Shown: positions 8,741 to 18,249, counted from the first letter of the stretch. The stretch is DNA of 64,000 bases from JAEUMD01 sp044222395 (GCA_044222395.1 JBGANK010000011.1:1-64000); one strand, 5' to 3'. Numbers and translations: made by a program. Notes: generated by a model not told the origin, from the sequence alone.

Positions 8741-9583
8741 ATGCAACGCGAAACGAACGGGGCCCCGTCCGGCAAGCCTCAAAAGCCAGGTCACGTCCAC
8801 CTCGTGGGGGCGGGACCAGGCGACGCCGAGCTGCTGACCTTGAAGGCCCTGCGCGCGATCGAATCGGCCGATGTCGTCGTCTTCGACCGGCTCGTATCCG
8901 ACGCTGTAATGGAGCTTGTGCCCGCTGATACCCACCGCATCGACGTCGGCAAGTCCGCGGGTCACCATCCGGTGCCTCAGGAGGAAATCAACGCGCTGCT
9001 GATCAGCCTGGCACGCGCCGGTGAGCGTGTCGTGCGGTTGAAGGGTGGCGATCCCTTCATGTTCGGACGCGGTGGCGAGGAAGCCATTGCGTTGGCAACC
9101 GCTGGCATCGCCTTCGACGTCGTTCCGGGCATCACCTCCGCGCAAGGCTGTGCCGCCGCGCTCAAGGTTCCGCTCACCCACCGCGCCATCGCCACCGGCG
9201 TGCGCTTCTTGACCGGGCACCGTCGCGGCAACGAGCAGCTCGATTTCGATTGGGATGGTCTGGCCGACCCCGGCACGACCTTGGTCGTCTACATGGGCCT
9301 TGCCAATATCGATGAGATCGCAGCCCGTCTCATTGAGCATGGTCGCGATCAGGCAACTCCGGTGCTTGCCGTTTCCCGCGCGACAAGACCCGACGAGTGC
9401 CGTGTCACGAGCACGCTGGGACTGATTTCCAGGGACGTGGCAATAGCACAGCTCGAGGCGCCGACACTCTTCATCATTGGCGAGGTGGCAGGCATTGCCC
9501 AGGTCATGCAGCGGGCCCTTGGTGCGATCGAGGCGGCAAACGATCAATGGGAGCAAGAGAGCGCGCGTGTCGCCGCTGGATAA
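8741..9583 (+). CDS. nirE: Uroporphyrinogen-III C-methyltransferase for haem d1 synthesis
   Basis: SAM-dependent methyltransferase converting uroporphyrinogen III to precorrin-2, the first committed step of haem d1 synthesis. SUMT motifs are clear: VHLVGAGPGDAELLTLKAL near the N-terminus, VVFDRLVSD, VRLKGGDPFMFGRGGEE, VVPGITSAQGCAAALKVPLTHR and LVVYMGL. From 8741 it has 280 aa. The frame is open to an ATG at 8654, but that region has no ribosome binding site and holds a FNR-like box, so 8741 is preferred. The 3' end overlaps nirC. Confidence 0.92.
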   Translation: MQRETNGAPSGKPQKPGHVHLVGAGPGDAELLTLKALRAIESADVVVFDRLVSDAVMELVPADTHRIDVGKSAGHHPVPQEEINALLISLARAGERVVRLKGGDPFMFGRGGEEAIALATAGIAFDVVPGITSAQGCAAALKVPLTHRAIATGVRFLTGHRRGNEQLDFDWDGLADPGTTLVVYMGLANIDEIAARLIEHGRDQATPVLAVSRATRPDECRVTSTLGLISRDVAIAQLEAPTLFIIGEVAGIAQVMQRALGAIEAANDQWEQESARVAAG

Positions 9584-9899
9584 GCCCAAGCTGGCGGTGC
9601 TGCCGGCGCTGATCTTTGCAATGGCTGCGCTACCAGCACATGCCCTCGATGCCGCGCGTCAAAGCCAACTCACGACACTCGTGCGCCAGGATTGCGGCTC
9701 GTGCCACGGCATGACGCTGAAAGGCGGCCTCGGCAAGCCGCTGCTCCCCGAGACGCTGGCGGGACTTGATGCCGAGTCGATCGCCTCGATCATTCTGGAG
9801 GGCGTGCCGGGCCAGCCGATGCCGCCGTGGAAGCAATTGCTGAGCGCCGAGGACGCCACCTGGATCGCGCACCGTCTCAAGGAGGGCTTCCCGCAATGA
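9567..9899 (+). CDS. nirC: NirC periplasmic monohaem cytochrome c
   Basis: Small cytochrome c encoded in nir operons, linked to haem d1 maturation and able to donate electrons to NirS in some species. Starting from GTG at 9567 gives 110 aa with a good signal peptide (MSPLDKPKLAVLPALIFAMA..AHA) and one haem site C43-GS-CH47. The C-terminal GVPGQPMPPWKQLLSAEDATWIAHRLKEGF is typical of short class I cytochromes. The frame is open upstream, but those residues are Arg-rich and would bury the signal peptide. It overlaps the nirE end by 17 bp and the nirF start by ATGA. Confidence 0.87.
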   Translation: MSPLDKPKLAVLPALIFAMAALPAHALDAARQSQLTTLVRQDCGSCHGMTLKGGLGKPLLPETLAGLDAESIASIILEGVPGQPMPPWKQLLSAEDATWIAHRLKEGFPQ

Positions 9900-11098
9900 G
9901 GCGTCGCGAGATCCTGGCATCGCTGCTGGCAACGACGGCAGGTGCGGCGGTCCAAAGCGGCGCCGCAGCGGCAGCCCCTTGCGCGACTGTTGGCACCGGG
10001 GTTCTCGGCATTATCATCGAGCGCGCATCGGGATCCGTCCTGATCATCGATTGGGCTTCACGCGCCGTGCTCGGCCGCGTCGAAGGACTCGGCGATCTTT
10101 CACATGCCTCCGCCGTGTTCTCGCGCGACGAGCGCTTTGCCTTCGTCTTCGGTCGCGACGGCGGTGTCAGCAAGATCGACCTTGTCGAGTTGCGCCTCGC
10201 CGCACGCATCGTTCAGAGCGGCAATGCCATCGGCGGCGCCATCAGCGACGATGGCAGCCTGATCGCCGTCTCCAACTACGAGCCGGGCGGCATCCGCGTC
10301 TTCGATGCCGAGACCCTTACACCGTTGGTCGAGATCGCCGCCGATACCGGCAGCGGAAAGCGCTCCAAGACCGTCGGTCTGGTCGACGCGCCCGGTCGCC
10401 GCTTCGTCTACACGCTCTACGATGCTGGCGAGATCTGGATCGCTGATTTCGCCGATTGGTCCGGCGGGGCCCCGCGCGTCACACGGTTCGCAAACGTCGG
10501 CAAGTTGCCATACGATGCCTCCATCACCGGCGATGGTCGCCACTACATTGCCGGCCTGTTTGGCGAGGACGGCCTCGTCCACATCGACTTGTGGGACGCC
10601 GTTCCCGCTGCGCGCCGCATCATGAATGGCTACGGTCGCGGCGAGGCGCCGCTGCCGGTCTTCAAGATGCCGCATCTGGAAGGCTGGGCCGAGGTGGCGG
10701 GCGTCTTCCTGCTGCCTGCTGTCGGCCGGCACGAGTTGCTCGCCGTCGATGCCACCACATTCGCCGAGCGCGGCCGCATTGCCACCCATGGCCAGCCGAT
10801 CTTCGCCCTCGCCCAGCCGGGCAGCCCGCACGTCTGGGTCAACTTCGCCCATCCCTTGAACGACACTATCCAGGTGGTCGATGCCCGCGACCTCAAGGTC
10901 GTGCATACCTTGAAGCCCGGGCCAGCCGTGCTGCACATGGAGTTCACCCCGCGCGGCCACGAGGTGTGGGTGTCGGTGCGCGACGCCGACCGCATCGACA
11001 TATTCGACACACGCGCGTTCACACGGATCAGCCAGCTCCCGGCCATGAAGCCGTCTGGAATCTTCTTCACCGCCCGCGCACATAGGATCGGTCAATGA
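9896..11098 (+). CDS. nirF: NirF, haem d1 biosynthesis
   Basis: NirF is a periplasmic d1-propeller-like protein required for haem d1 synthesis; it lacks the cytochrome c domain of NirS. This 400-aa protein begins MRRREILASLLATTAGAAV, an export signal with twin Arg, followed by a propeller domain similar to that of NirS and NirN (GLFGEDGLVHIDLWD; PGPAVLHMEFTPRGHEVWVSVRD). The start is set by ATGA overlap with nirC; the end overlaps the next gene the same way. Earlier in-frame codons only read the end of nirC in another frame. Confidence 0.93.
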   Translation: MRRREILASLLATTAGAAVQSGAAAAAPCATVGTGVLGIIIERASGSVLIIDWASRAVLGRVEGLGDLSHASAVFSRDERFAFVFGRDGGVSKIDLVELRLAARIVQSGNAIGGAISDDGSLIAVSNYEPGGIRVFDAETLTPLVEIAADTGSGKRSKTVGLVDAPGRRFVYTLYDAGEIWIADFADWSGGAPRVTRFANVGKLPYDASITGDGRHYIAGLFGEDGLVHIDLWDAVPAARRIMNGYGRGEAPLPVFKMPHLEGWAEVAGVFLLPAVGRHELLAVDATTFAERGRIATHGQPIFALAQPGSPHVWVNFAHPLNDTIQVVDARDLKVVHTLKPGPAVLHMEFTPRGHEVWVSVRDADRIDIFDTRAFTRISQLPAMKPSGIFFTARAHRIGQ

Positions 11099-12159
11099 GC
11101 GGATCTTGGCCAACATCGAACTGCGAAGACTGGAACGGCAGCCCGGCGGCGATGTTTGCGCTGCTCGACCACTGGCAACGCGGTTTTCCGCTTGTCAGCC
11201 GGCCGTTCGCGGTGCAGGCCGCCGCATCGGGCCTCACCGAGGAACAAGTCCTCGCTGGCCTTTCGAAGTTCCAGCACGAAGGTGTGCTCGGCCGCGTTGG
11301 CGCAACGATTAGGCCTAATACGGTTGGTGTCAGCATGCTGGCGGCCATGAGCGTTCCGAGCTCCGAGCTCGATGAGGTGGCCCGCATCGTCAACGCCGAA
11401 CCCGGCGTCAATCACAACTACGAGCGCGAACACCCGATCAATCTGTGGTTCGTCATCGCAGCGGCCGATCAGCCCGCGCTGGCCCAATCCCTCAATCGCA
11501 TTCGCCGGGCGACGGGCCGTGATATTCTCGAGCTACCACTCGAAAGCGCCTACTATATCGATCTCGGCTTCCCGCTGAGTGGGGCTGACACCTCCGTCGC
11601 TCGCATTGACCATAGAACTGCGCGACAGTTCATATCGCCCGGTGCAACTCCGAGCCTCGATCAAGCTGATCTGGCGCTGCTCGCAGTCCTGGAACGCGGA
11701 CTGATGCTGGTGCCTGAGCCCTATGCCGCGCTCGCCAACGAACTGGGGCTCGACGAGCAAACAGTGATCGCGCGCATTTCGCGACTCATCGAAATAGGAG
11801 TCATCACGCGCTTTGGCCTCATCGTGCGTCATCGCCGGCTCGGCTATCGCGCCAACGCCATGGTCGTGTGGGACGTTGCCGATAGCGAAGTCGACGACAT
11901 CGGTGCGCGCTTCGCCGCGGAGAGCTGCGTGACGCTGTGCTATCGCCGGCCCCGCCGTCTGCCCGACTGGCCCTACAATCTGTTCTGCATGGTCCATGGT
12001 CAGCACCGGCCAACCGTATTGTCCCAGGTCGAAAGCCTTGCCCGTCTCGCCGGAGTCGAGGCGCGACCGCGCGCCGTGCTGTTCTCGCGCCGCTGCTACC
12101 TGCAGCGCGGCACGCGCGTGCCCGGGGCCTCGGCGCCCCACCAGGAGGCTGCACAATGA
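11095..12159 (+). CDS. nirD: NirDL fusion, sirohaem decarboxylase subunit
   Basis: NirD, L, G and H together decarboxylate sirohaem to didecarboxysirohaem in haem d1 synthesis. This 354-aa protein has two tandem AsnC/Lrp-like AhbA/B units: residues about 15-165 (GFPLVSRPFAVQAAASGL, PGVNHNYEREHPINLWFV) and about 190-340 (ERGLMLVPEPYAALANELGL, VTLCYRRPRRLPDWPYNLFCMVHG). The first resembles NirD/NirG, the second NirL/NirH, so it is a natural NirD-NirL fusion, as known from several denitrifiers. It is translationally coupled by ATGA to nirF and nirG. Confidence 0.92.
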   Translation: MSGSWPTSNCEDWNGSPAAMFALLDHWQRGFPLVSRPFAVQAAASGLTEEQVLAGLSKFQHEGVLGRVGATIRPNTVGVSMLAAMSVPSSELDEVARIVNAEPGVNHNYEREHPINLWFVIAAADQPALAQSLNRIRRATGRDILELPLESAYYIDLGFPLSGADTSVARIDHRTARQFISPGATPSLDQADLALLAVLERGLMLVPEPYAALANELGLDEQTVIARISRLIEIGVITRFGLIVRHRRLGYRANAMVVWDVADSEVDDIGARFAAESCVTLCYRRPRRLPDWPYNLFCMVHGQHRPTVLSQVESLARLAGVEARPRAVLFSRRCYLQRGTRVPGASAPHQEAAQ

Positions 12160-12602
12160 TCGACACCATCGATCGCACTATCATCAACTATCTCCAGGAG
12201 GGTTTCCCGGTCACCACGGAGCCCTTCAGGGAAGCCGGTGCTGCCCTTGGACTGACACCGGCGGCGCTGATCGAGCGCATCGACGACCTGCTCGAGTCTG
12301 GCGTCGCCTCGCGGTTCGGCCCGATGTTCAACGCTGATCGGCTCGGCGGTGCGTTCTGCCTGTGCGCGATGACGGTGCCAGCCGAGCGCTTCGCCGAAGT
12401 CACCGAGAAGGTCAACGCATTTCCCGAAGTGGCGCACAATTACGAACGCGCGCACGCGCTCAACATGTGGTTCGTGCTCGCCACCGAGTCTCCCGGCGAG
12501 ATCGAGCAGGTGGCCCACGACATCGAGCGCGACACGGGTCTCCAAGTCCTGCAGTTTCCAAAGATCGCCGAGTATTTCGTGGGCTTCAGGGTGGCGGCAT
12601 GA
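12156..12602 (+). CDS. nirG: NirG, sirohaem decarboxylase subunit
   Basis: 148-aa single-unit AhbA/NirD-type protein: an N-terminal winged helix (MIDTIDRTIINYLQEGFPVTTEPF) and an AsnC-type ligand fold with PEVAHNYERAHALNMWFVLATE, the NirD/G version of the core motif. The ATG at 12156 overlaps the nirDL stop (ATGA). It probably pairs with the following NirH. Assignment as G rather than a separate D rests on operon position. Confidence 0.88.
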   Translation: MIDTIDRTIINYLQEGFPVTTEPFREAGAALGLTPAALIERIDDLLESGVASRFGPMFNADRLGGAFCLCAMTVPAERFAEVTEKVNAFPEVAHNYERAHALNMWFVLATESPGEIEQVAHDIERDTGLQVLQFPKIAEYFVGFRVAA

Positions 12603-13162
12603 CCGAGCTTCTCGACCACAAGGACCGTGCCATCATCGAGGCGACACAGGCCGGGCTGCCGCTCATCGCGCGGCCCTATGCCGAGGTGGCACGGCGCACC
12701 GGGCTCGATGAGGCCGAAGTGATGTCCCGCATCACGCGGCTGATGGAGCAAGGCATCATTCGCCGCATCGGCATCGTGCCCAACCACTATGCCCTGGGCC
12801 TCCGCCACAATGCCATGACGGTGTGGGATGTCGACGACGCTGAGATCGCGCTGCTCGGCCCGGCAGTCGGAGCCCTGAGCTTCGTCACCCACTGCTATCA
12901 GCGCCCGCGTCGCTTGCCCCTGTGGCCCTACAACCTGTTCGCGATGGTCCACGGCCGCACCGATGATGAGGTTGCCGAGAAGATCGACGCGATCGCCGGC
13001 CTGCTCGATGGCCATTGCCGCGCCCGCGATGTACTGTTGTCGACCCGCATCCTCAAGAAGACTGGAATGCGGCTGAAGTCCGAGGGCAAGTCAGCCGCCG
13101 CCGGCACGGTGGATGTGCCTGAACCACGGCGCGACCGGGCGGCTGAAGCTCCCTCATCATAG
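12599..13162 (+). CDS. nirH: NirH, sirohaem decarboxylase subunit
   Basis: 187-aa AhbB/NirL-type protein. It has the winged helix EATQAGLPLIARPYAEVARRTGLDEAEVMSRI and the substrate-site motif CYQRPRRLPLWPYNLFAMVHG, shared with the C-terminal half of NirDL. The start overlaps the nirG stop (ATGA). The last 35 residues (KSEGKSAAAGTVDVPEPRRDRAAEA) are a low-complexity tail beyond the usual end. Confidence 0.9.
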   Translation: MTELLDHKDRAIIEATQAGLPLIARPYAEVARRTGLDEAEVMSRITRLMEQGIIRRIGIVPNHYALGLRHNAMTVWDVDDAEIALLGPAVGALSFVTHCYQRPRRLPLWPYNLFAMVHGRTDDEVAEKIDAIAGLLDGHCRARDVLLSTRILKKTGMRLKSEGKSAAAGTVDVPEPRRDRAAEAPSS

Positions 13163-13178
13163 CGGAAGGCAAATTGAC

Positions 13179-14387
13179 ATGTTCCGGCTCACTCAGCTCC
13201 TGGGCGAGATCGCCAGGCCCACCGCTGCAGGTCCGCGGCGCGACCCTCCGGGTCCGGTCGTCATCTGGAATCTGATCCGCCGCTGCAATCTGAAGTGCAA
13301 GCACTGCTATTCCATTTCGAGCGATGTCGATTTCCCCGGCGAGCTTTCGACGGAGCAGGTGTTCGCGGTGATGGATGACCTGAAGGCATTTCGCGTACCG
13401 GTCCTGATCCTGTCGGGCGGCGAGCCGCTCTTGCGCCACGACATCTTCGACATCGCCAATCGCGCCAAGGCGATGGGGTTCTATGTCGGCCTGTCCTCGA
13501 ACGGCGCCTTGATCGACGAATCCAACATCGGCCGCATCGCCGACGTCGGCTTCGACTACGTCGGCATTTCTCTCGACGGCATCGGCGCGGTTCACGACGC
13601 CTTCCGCGGCAAGCCGGGCTCGTTCGACGCCTCGCTGCGTGGCGTAAGAATGTGTCGCGATGCCGGCATCAAGGTCGGCCTCCGCTTCACCATGACGATG
13701 GACAACCACGCCCAGCTCGATGACCTCCTCGACCTCGCCGAGAACGAAGGCGTCGACAAGTTTTATCTGTCGCATCTGAACTACGCCGGCCGCGGCAACA
13801 AGAATCGCGGCGACGACGCCGCGCGTGAGATCACGCGGCGCAAGATGGAGGCGCTGTTCGAACGTGCCTGGGGCTACGTTTCGCGCGGCCAGCACATGGA
13901 AATCGTCACTGGCAACAACGATGCCGACGGCGCCTTCCTCTATCTGTGGGCGCGCCAGCGCTTCCCCGAGGCCGCCGACCATCTCCGCGCCAAGCTCGTG
14001 CAGTGGGGCGGCAATGCCTCCGGCGAAAATGTCGCCAACATCGACAACACCGGCGAGGTGCATCCCGACACGTTCTGGTGGAGCTATTCGCTGGGCAACG
14101 TCAAGGCGCGACCGTTTTCCGAGATCTGGATGGATGTCTCCGATCCGCTGATGCGCGGGCTGAAGCGCCGTCCGCGCGAGATCGGCGGCCGCTGCGGCGG
14201 CTGTCGTCACTTCGCCATCTGTGGTGGCAACACGCGCGTGCGAGCACTGCAGTTAACCGGCGACCCGTGGGCCGAGGATCCTGCCTGCTACCTGACGGAT
14301 GAGGAAATCGGCGTGCTCGACGCCGCCCCGCGCGTCGAGGTCACGCCATTCCGGGGAGTGCGCCATGAGCAGCCGCATCGGATCTAG
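13179..14387 (+). CDS. nirJ: NirJ radical SAM protein of haem d1 synthesis
   Basis: Radical SAM enzyme that introduces the haem d1 oxo groups by removing two propionates. It has 402 aa from the ATG at 13179, preceded by GGAAGG. The radical SAM cluster is C36-x3-C40-x2-C43 (RRCNLKCKHCYS), followed by the LILSGGEPLLR motif. A C-terminal SPASM-like cluster region carries several cysteines (GRCGGCRHFAICGGN, DPACYL). An earlier in-frame start would overlap the end of nirH and lacks a better ribosome binding site. The end overlaps nirN by 23 bp. Confidence 0.95.
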   Translation: MFRLTQLLGEIARPTAAGPRRDPPGPVVIWNLIRRCNLKCKHCYSISSDVDFPGELSTEQVFAVMDDLKAFRVPVLILSGGEPLLRHDIFDIANRAKAMGFYVGLSSNGALIDESNIGRIADVGFDYVGISLDGIGAVHDAFRGKPGSFDASLRGVRMCRDAGIKVGLRFTMTMDNHAQLDDLLDLAENEGVDKFYLSHLNYAGRGNKNRGDDAAREITRRKMEALFERAWGYVSRGQHMEIVTGNNDADGAFLYLWARQRFPEAADHLRAKLVQWGGNASGENVANIDNTGEVHPDTFWWSYSLGNVKARPFSEIWMDVSDPLMRGLKRRPREIGGRCGGCRHFAICGGNTRVRALQLTGDPWAEDPACYLTDEEIGVLDAAPRVEVTPFRGVRHEQPHRI

Positions 14388-15960
14388 CGGCCGATCGGTG
14401 CGCCACCTCCGGGCTTTGATGGCGAGCTTGTTGCTGCTGGTATCCGGCAAATCAGCAGCACACGCTTCACCCGACGCGGCAGCCCTGTTCGCCGAGCATT
14501 GTGCGGCCTGCCACGCCGCCGACCGGCTTGGAGGCACCGGTCCGGCACTCATCCCCGAAGCTCTGGCCCGCCTGAAGAAGGACGTGGCCGCCAAGACTGT
14601 TGCCGAGGGCCGCCCGGCAACGCAGATGCCGGCGTTTGCGGAAAAGCTCGGCGAGGCAGAACGCGCCGCGCTGATCGAATTCATCTACCAGCCGCTGGCC
14701 GTGGCGCCACGCTGGACCGAGGCCGACATCGCCGCCTCGCGCATCCTCAAGGAACCGTCAAGCAAGCTCGACAAGCCGGTATTCGCTGCCGACCCGCTCA
14801 ATCTGTTCGTCGTCGTCGAGACCGGTGATCATCATGTCACCATCCTCGACGGCGACACCTTCACGCCGATCCACCGCTTTCCCTCGCGCTTTGCACTGCA
14901 TGGCGGGCCGAAGTTTACGCACGAAGGTCGCTTCGTCTTCTTCGCATCCCGCGACGGCTGGGTGACGAAGTTCGATCTGTGGAACCTCGAGGTGGTCGCG
15001 GAAGTGCGCGCCGGCATCAACACGCGCAACATCGCCATCTCCCGCGACGCACGCCACGTGGCGGTCGCCAATTACCTGCCCAACACGCTGGTGATCTTGT
15101 CCGCGGAAGACCTGTCGGTGGAGCGCGTCCTCGATGTAGTCGACCAGAAGGGCACGCCATCGCGCGTCAGCGCTGTCTATCAGGCGCCCCCGCGCAACTC
15201 CTTCATCGCCGCCCTGAAGGACATCCCCGAGATCTGGGAAATCTCGACCGAGCCCAACGCGCCACCGCTGGCTACAACGCCGTCCAATGCCCGCGAGCCC
15301 GGCAAGGCCGAACCGCCCGCCACAGCAGGCGGCCTGCTGAGCCTGCGCCGCATCAGTATCGACGAACCGCTCGACGACTTCTTCTTCGATCAGCCCTACC
15401 GCAACTTGTTGGGCTCGGCGCGCGACGGCAAAAGTGCCATCGTCGTTGATCTCGACGGCGGCCGTGCGACGGCGCGTGTCGATCTTCCCGGCCTGCCGCA
15501 CCTGGGGGCGGGCATCACGTTCGATTTCGCCGGCGAGCGGGTGATGGCAACACCAAATCTCAAGCTGGGCCGGGTCAGCGTCATCAGGTTGTCGGACTGG
15601 TCGATCGTCAAGCACATCGAGACGCCGGGGCCGGGCTTCTTCATGCGCAGCCACGAGGGCTCGCGCTTTGCCTGGACCGACGTCATGATGTCGAAGGACC
15701 GCGACACCATGCAGATCATCGACAAGACCTCGCTCGAGATCGTGCAGAAGCTCCGGCCCGCTCCCGGCAAGACGGCAGCTCACGTCGAGTTCGACCGCTA
15801 CGGTAAGCACGCACTCGTATCGATCTGGGAGAACGACGGCGCCTTGATCGTCTATGACGCAGAGACCTTCAAGGAGGTGAAGCGGCTGCCGATGAAGAAG
15901 CCGTCGGGCAAGTACAACGTTTACAACAAGATCACGTTCTCCGAAGGCACCAGCCACTGA
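14365..15960 (+). CDS. nirN: NirN, cytochrome cd1-like protein
   Basis: NirN is a NirS paralogue that catalyses the last step of haem d1 maturation (side-chain dehydrogenation) and helps cofactor delivery. It has 531 aa from the ATG at 14365: a signal peptide (about residues 14-35), a c-haem domain with C46-AA-CH50, then a d1-binding propeller ending in KKPSGKYNVYNKITFSEGTSH, compared with KFNVHNTQHDIY in NirS. An Ala/Pro-rich insertion (TTPSNAREPGKAEPPATAGG) lies in the propeller. It is the last nir gene in this direction. Confidence 0.92.
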   Translation: MSSRIGSSGRSVRHLRALMASLLLLVSGKSAAHASPDAAALFAEHCAACHAADRLGGTGPALIPEALARLKKDVAAKTVAEGRPATQMPAFAEKLGEAERAALIEFIYQPLAVAPRWTEADIAASRILKEPSSKLDKPVFAADPLNLFVVVETGDHHVTILDGDTFTPIHRFPSRFALHGGPKFTHEGRFVFFASRDGWVTKFDLWNLEVVAEVRAGINTRNIAISRDARHVAVANYLPNTLVILSAEDLSVERVLDVVDQKGTPSRVSAVYQAPPRNSFIAALKDIPEIWEISTEPNAPPLATTPSNAREPGKAEPPATAGGLLSLRRISIDEPLDDFFFDQPYRNLLGSARDGKSAIVVDLDGGRATARVDLPGLPHLGAGITFDFAGERVMATPNLKLGRVSVIRLSDWSIVKHIETPGPGFFMRSHEGSRFAWTDVMMSKDRDTMQIIDKTSLEIVQKLRPAPGKTAAHVEFDRYGKHALVSIWENDGALIVYDAETFKEVKRLPMKKPSGKYNVYNKITFSEGTSH

Positions 15961-16081
15961 TCAACGCTGAGCCTTCGCGACTTCTTCACACGCAGTTCGA
16001 CGCGAGCACGTGAACCACCGCAGCAACGACAGGAGCCGGATGCTGGTCTTGCGGAGTTCCGCGGCAGGAAGTGCGGGCGGC

Positions 16082-16777
16082 TTAGGCGTATTCGTCCTCG
16101 CCCGTTTCCTCGACGAACTGCGCGATGCGACGGATATCCTCGATGCTGACGGAGTCCCGATCGACCACGACGCCGAGAGGCTTCAACTTGGCGAGCGCGC
16201 GCGACAGGCTCTCTGGCTTCATGCCCAGGCGGTTGGCAATCAGCGCCTTCTCGTAGGGCAGATGTATCACGCACGTTCCCGACTGCGCCGGCGACAGCCG
16301 CACCAGGAAGTCGGCGAGCCGCTGCGGACCCGTCATCCGCTTCATCTGCTCGATCTGCTCGACCAGCGACTTGAGGTGATGTGACGCCGAGGCAAGCATC
16401 GCCAGCGCCAGGTCCGGCTCGTCGTGGATGGCGCGCCGCAGGGCTTCGCCGTTGATGCGCAGCAGCCGGCACGTCGTCACGGTTTCCGCACTTACCGGAT
16501 AGCGCCCGCTCATGAAGATCGCCACCTCTGCGAACGTCTCGCCGCGGCGGAACGTGGCGACCACGGTTTCCTGGCCTTCAGGCGTCGTGCGATAGATCTT
16601 CACCCAGCCGTCGAGCACGACGTAAAAGCTCGTCGCTGGTGTTCCCTGTGCAAATAGCAGCACGCCCCGATCAAAGACCCGCGGCCCCATGCCATCCAGG
16701 AGCCGGCTCGCCACGTCGCGCGAGATGGCGCCAAACAACGGCGTTGAGCGGACGAGATTCCAGTCGTGCTGATCCAT
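16082..16777 (-). CDS. Crp/Fnr family regulator, DNR/NnrR type
   Basis: 231-aa regulator with a cyclic-nucleotide-fold sensor domain (about residues 10-125), a long dimerisation helix (SASHHLKSLVEQIEQMKRM) and a C-terminal helix-turn-helix (YEKALIANRLGMKPESLSRALAKL). The recognition helix has E-x-x-S-R (PESLSR), which in FNR relatives reads TTGAT/TTGAC half-sites, matching the boxes in this window. It lacks the N-terminal cysteines of an oxygen-sensing FNR, so a DNR/NnrR-like NO sensor is the better guess. A GTG at 16804 is an alternative start. It lies downstream of nirN, facing it. Confidence 0.87.
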   Translation of the reverse strand: MDQHDWNLVRSTPLFGAISRDVASRLLDGMGPRVFDRGVLLFAQGTPATSFYVVLDGWVKIYRTTPEGQETVVATFRRGETFAEVAIFMSGRYPVSAETVTTCRLLRINGEALRRAIHDEPDLALAMLASASHHLKSLVEQIEQMKRMTGPQRLADFLVRLSPAQSGTCVIHLPYEKALIANRLGMKPESLSRALAKLKPLGVVVDRDSVSIEDIRRIAQFVEETGEDEYA

Positions 16778-16968
16778 GCTGCCCGTTTTTTGTTGATCTG
16801 GCACCGCATTCTATAGACTAGCTCCGAGCTGGAGCGTCAAGCTCATAGGTCCGGTAATGTTCACGTCCCGCTGGGTCGGGGCCGGGTTCTCCCGATATGA
16901 AGAGCTTATTGTGCAGCGTATCCGGGCCGCCAATGGCCCGGTACGGTTTCGGATGTGCGCATGTCCAT

Positions 16969-17703
16969 CTACCGACCTGTGATCAGCAGCACTCCGAGAA
17001 CCATCAGAACCACCAGAACCAGGGTACGGAACGTCCCCTCGGCAAACCCACGCCGCAGTCGCGTGCCGAGCATCACGCCGAAAACGCCGGGCAGGATGCA
17101 CAGCGCCGACACCAGAAACGTCGTGCCATCGGCAAGACCGATTTTGTAGAGCCCAACCAGCATGACGAGCGACGAGATGGTAAATGAAATATTCGTGAGC
17201 TGCAGCACGCCCTCCGTCGTCAGCCCGAGCGACAGGGCATAGGGAACGACCGGCATGATCTGCGATCCCGTGAGCCCATTGATCAGTCCATTGGTCAGGC
17301 CCACAGGGATATTGAGCAGCCGCTCCGATCCTTCAGGCAGTCGTAGCGGCGGCCGCGCCAGCGCGTAGATGGCATAAAGCGCGATGACGCCACCGAGCAC
17401 GCGCGCCGCGCGCTGGGTGTCGATCCACGCCAGTGCCGCAAGTCCGATCGCAAGGCCTGGCAACAGCGCCATGAACAAACTGCGAAAGCGAATGACGGTT
17501 TCGCGCATCGCACCGGCATCTCGCATCACGATGAGGTTCGATGCAATCGACGGCAGGATCACCAGAGGCATCGCGCGATCCAGCCCAATCGCCAGCGCCA
17601 CGATCGGCAGCGCCGTTGTCGAATAGCCTATCCCGGTCGCGCCCTTGACGATCCCCGCAGCCATAAGGCCGGCCACCGCAATCACGATCTCATGGACGAC
17701 CAT
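16969..17703 (-). CDS. TSUP family transporter (TauE/SafE-like)
   Basis: 244-aa protein with about 8 membrane segments and the TSUP architecture: VIAVAGLMAAGIVKGATGIGYSTTALPIVALA and the repeat-half motif NGLINGLTGSQIMPVVPYALSLGL. Members of this family are proposed exporters of sulfite or organosulfonates; the substrate here is unknown. The ATG at 17703 is preferred over 17772, which would add a hydrophilic, Arg-rich leader. It is tandem with, and upstream of, the Crp/Fnr gene, 191 bp apart, so cotranscription is possible. Confidence 0.8.
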   Translation of the reverse strand: MVVHEIVIAVAGLMAAGIVKGATGIGYSTTALPIVALAIGLDRAMPLVILPSIASNLIVMRDAGAMRETVIRFRSLFMALLPGLAIGLAALAWIDTQRAARVLGGVIALYAIYALARPPLRLPEGSERLLNIPVGLTNGLINGLTGSQIMPVVPYALSLGLTTEGVLQLTNISFTISSLVMLVGLYKIGLADGTTFLVSALCILPGVFGVMLGTRLRRGFAEGTFRTLVLVVLMVLGVLLITGR

Positions 17704-18249
17704 TTGAACTCCGCACTCGTCGTCGCTGCCCCGCAATTCCAGTGCCACAATGGCTCGTGGTCGCCGGCGCACTAAGAGTCGCTCGGCTCCGCCGCGCCGC
17801 GCGCAACCCTTGCGCCTTCGTCCACGGCTTCATAACGCTTGGCCTTGCAGGCGTACTCAGGCACTGGTGTCGGCACAAATCTGCTGATCGAGGCGAAATC
17901 GCAGCTTCTTGCAGCCTGGTATGCCATGGATTCCGGAAGCTGCCGATACGTGGCGTGGTGCTATCCCGGTGCCGCATAGCCTTGAAAATCCGTCCGGCAC
18001 GGGCTCGCCAACCTGACGTTCACGGCAAGATCAGCCATTTCAAGGCCCACTCTCGGTGTTGCCGTCGTTCAAAATGAACGGAGTTTGCCTTGCCTTTGAC
18101 GGCAGGAAAGGCCATATAGTGCGCCATCGAACACGCATTGGTCTGCTCTACCCGGCCTGCACTGCACTGCCTACTAGAAGTCTCCAACGCGCGCTTTGAG
18201 GCCCGCGGGCAATTCCGCCCAGGGAAACGCCACTTGCTTGGAGGCATCT
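17704..18249. other. Intergenic region upstream of the cold-shock gene
   Basis: 546 bp with no convincing gene. It should hold the promoter of the TSUP gene on the left and the promoter and long leader of the csp gene on the right. A small palindrome CGTTC-AAAAT-GAACG is at 18066-18080. No convincing -35/-10 pair was found. Confidence 0.4.

Noticed and set aside
16778..16968. FNR box upstream of the Crp/Fnr gene (GTTGATCTGG and GAGCGTCAAGC)
   Set aside because: Only single half-sites; no partner at the right spacing.
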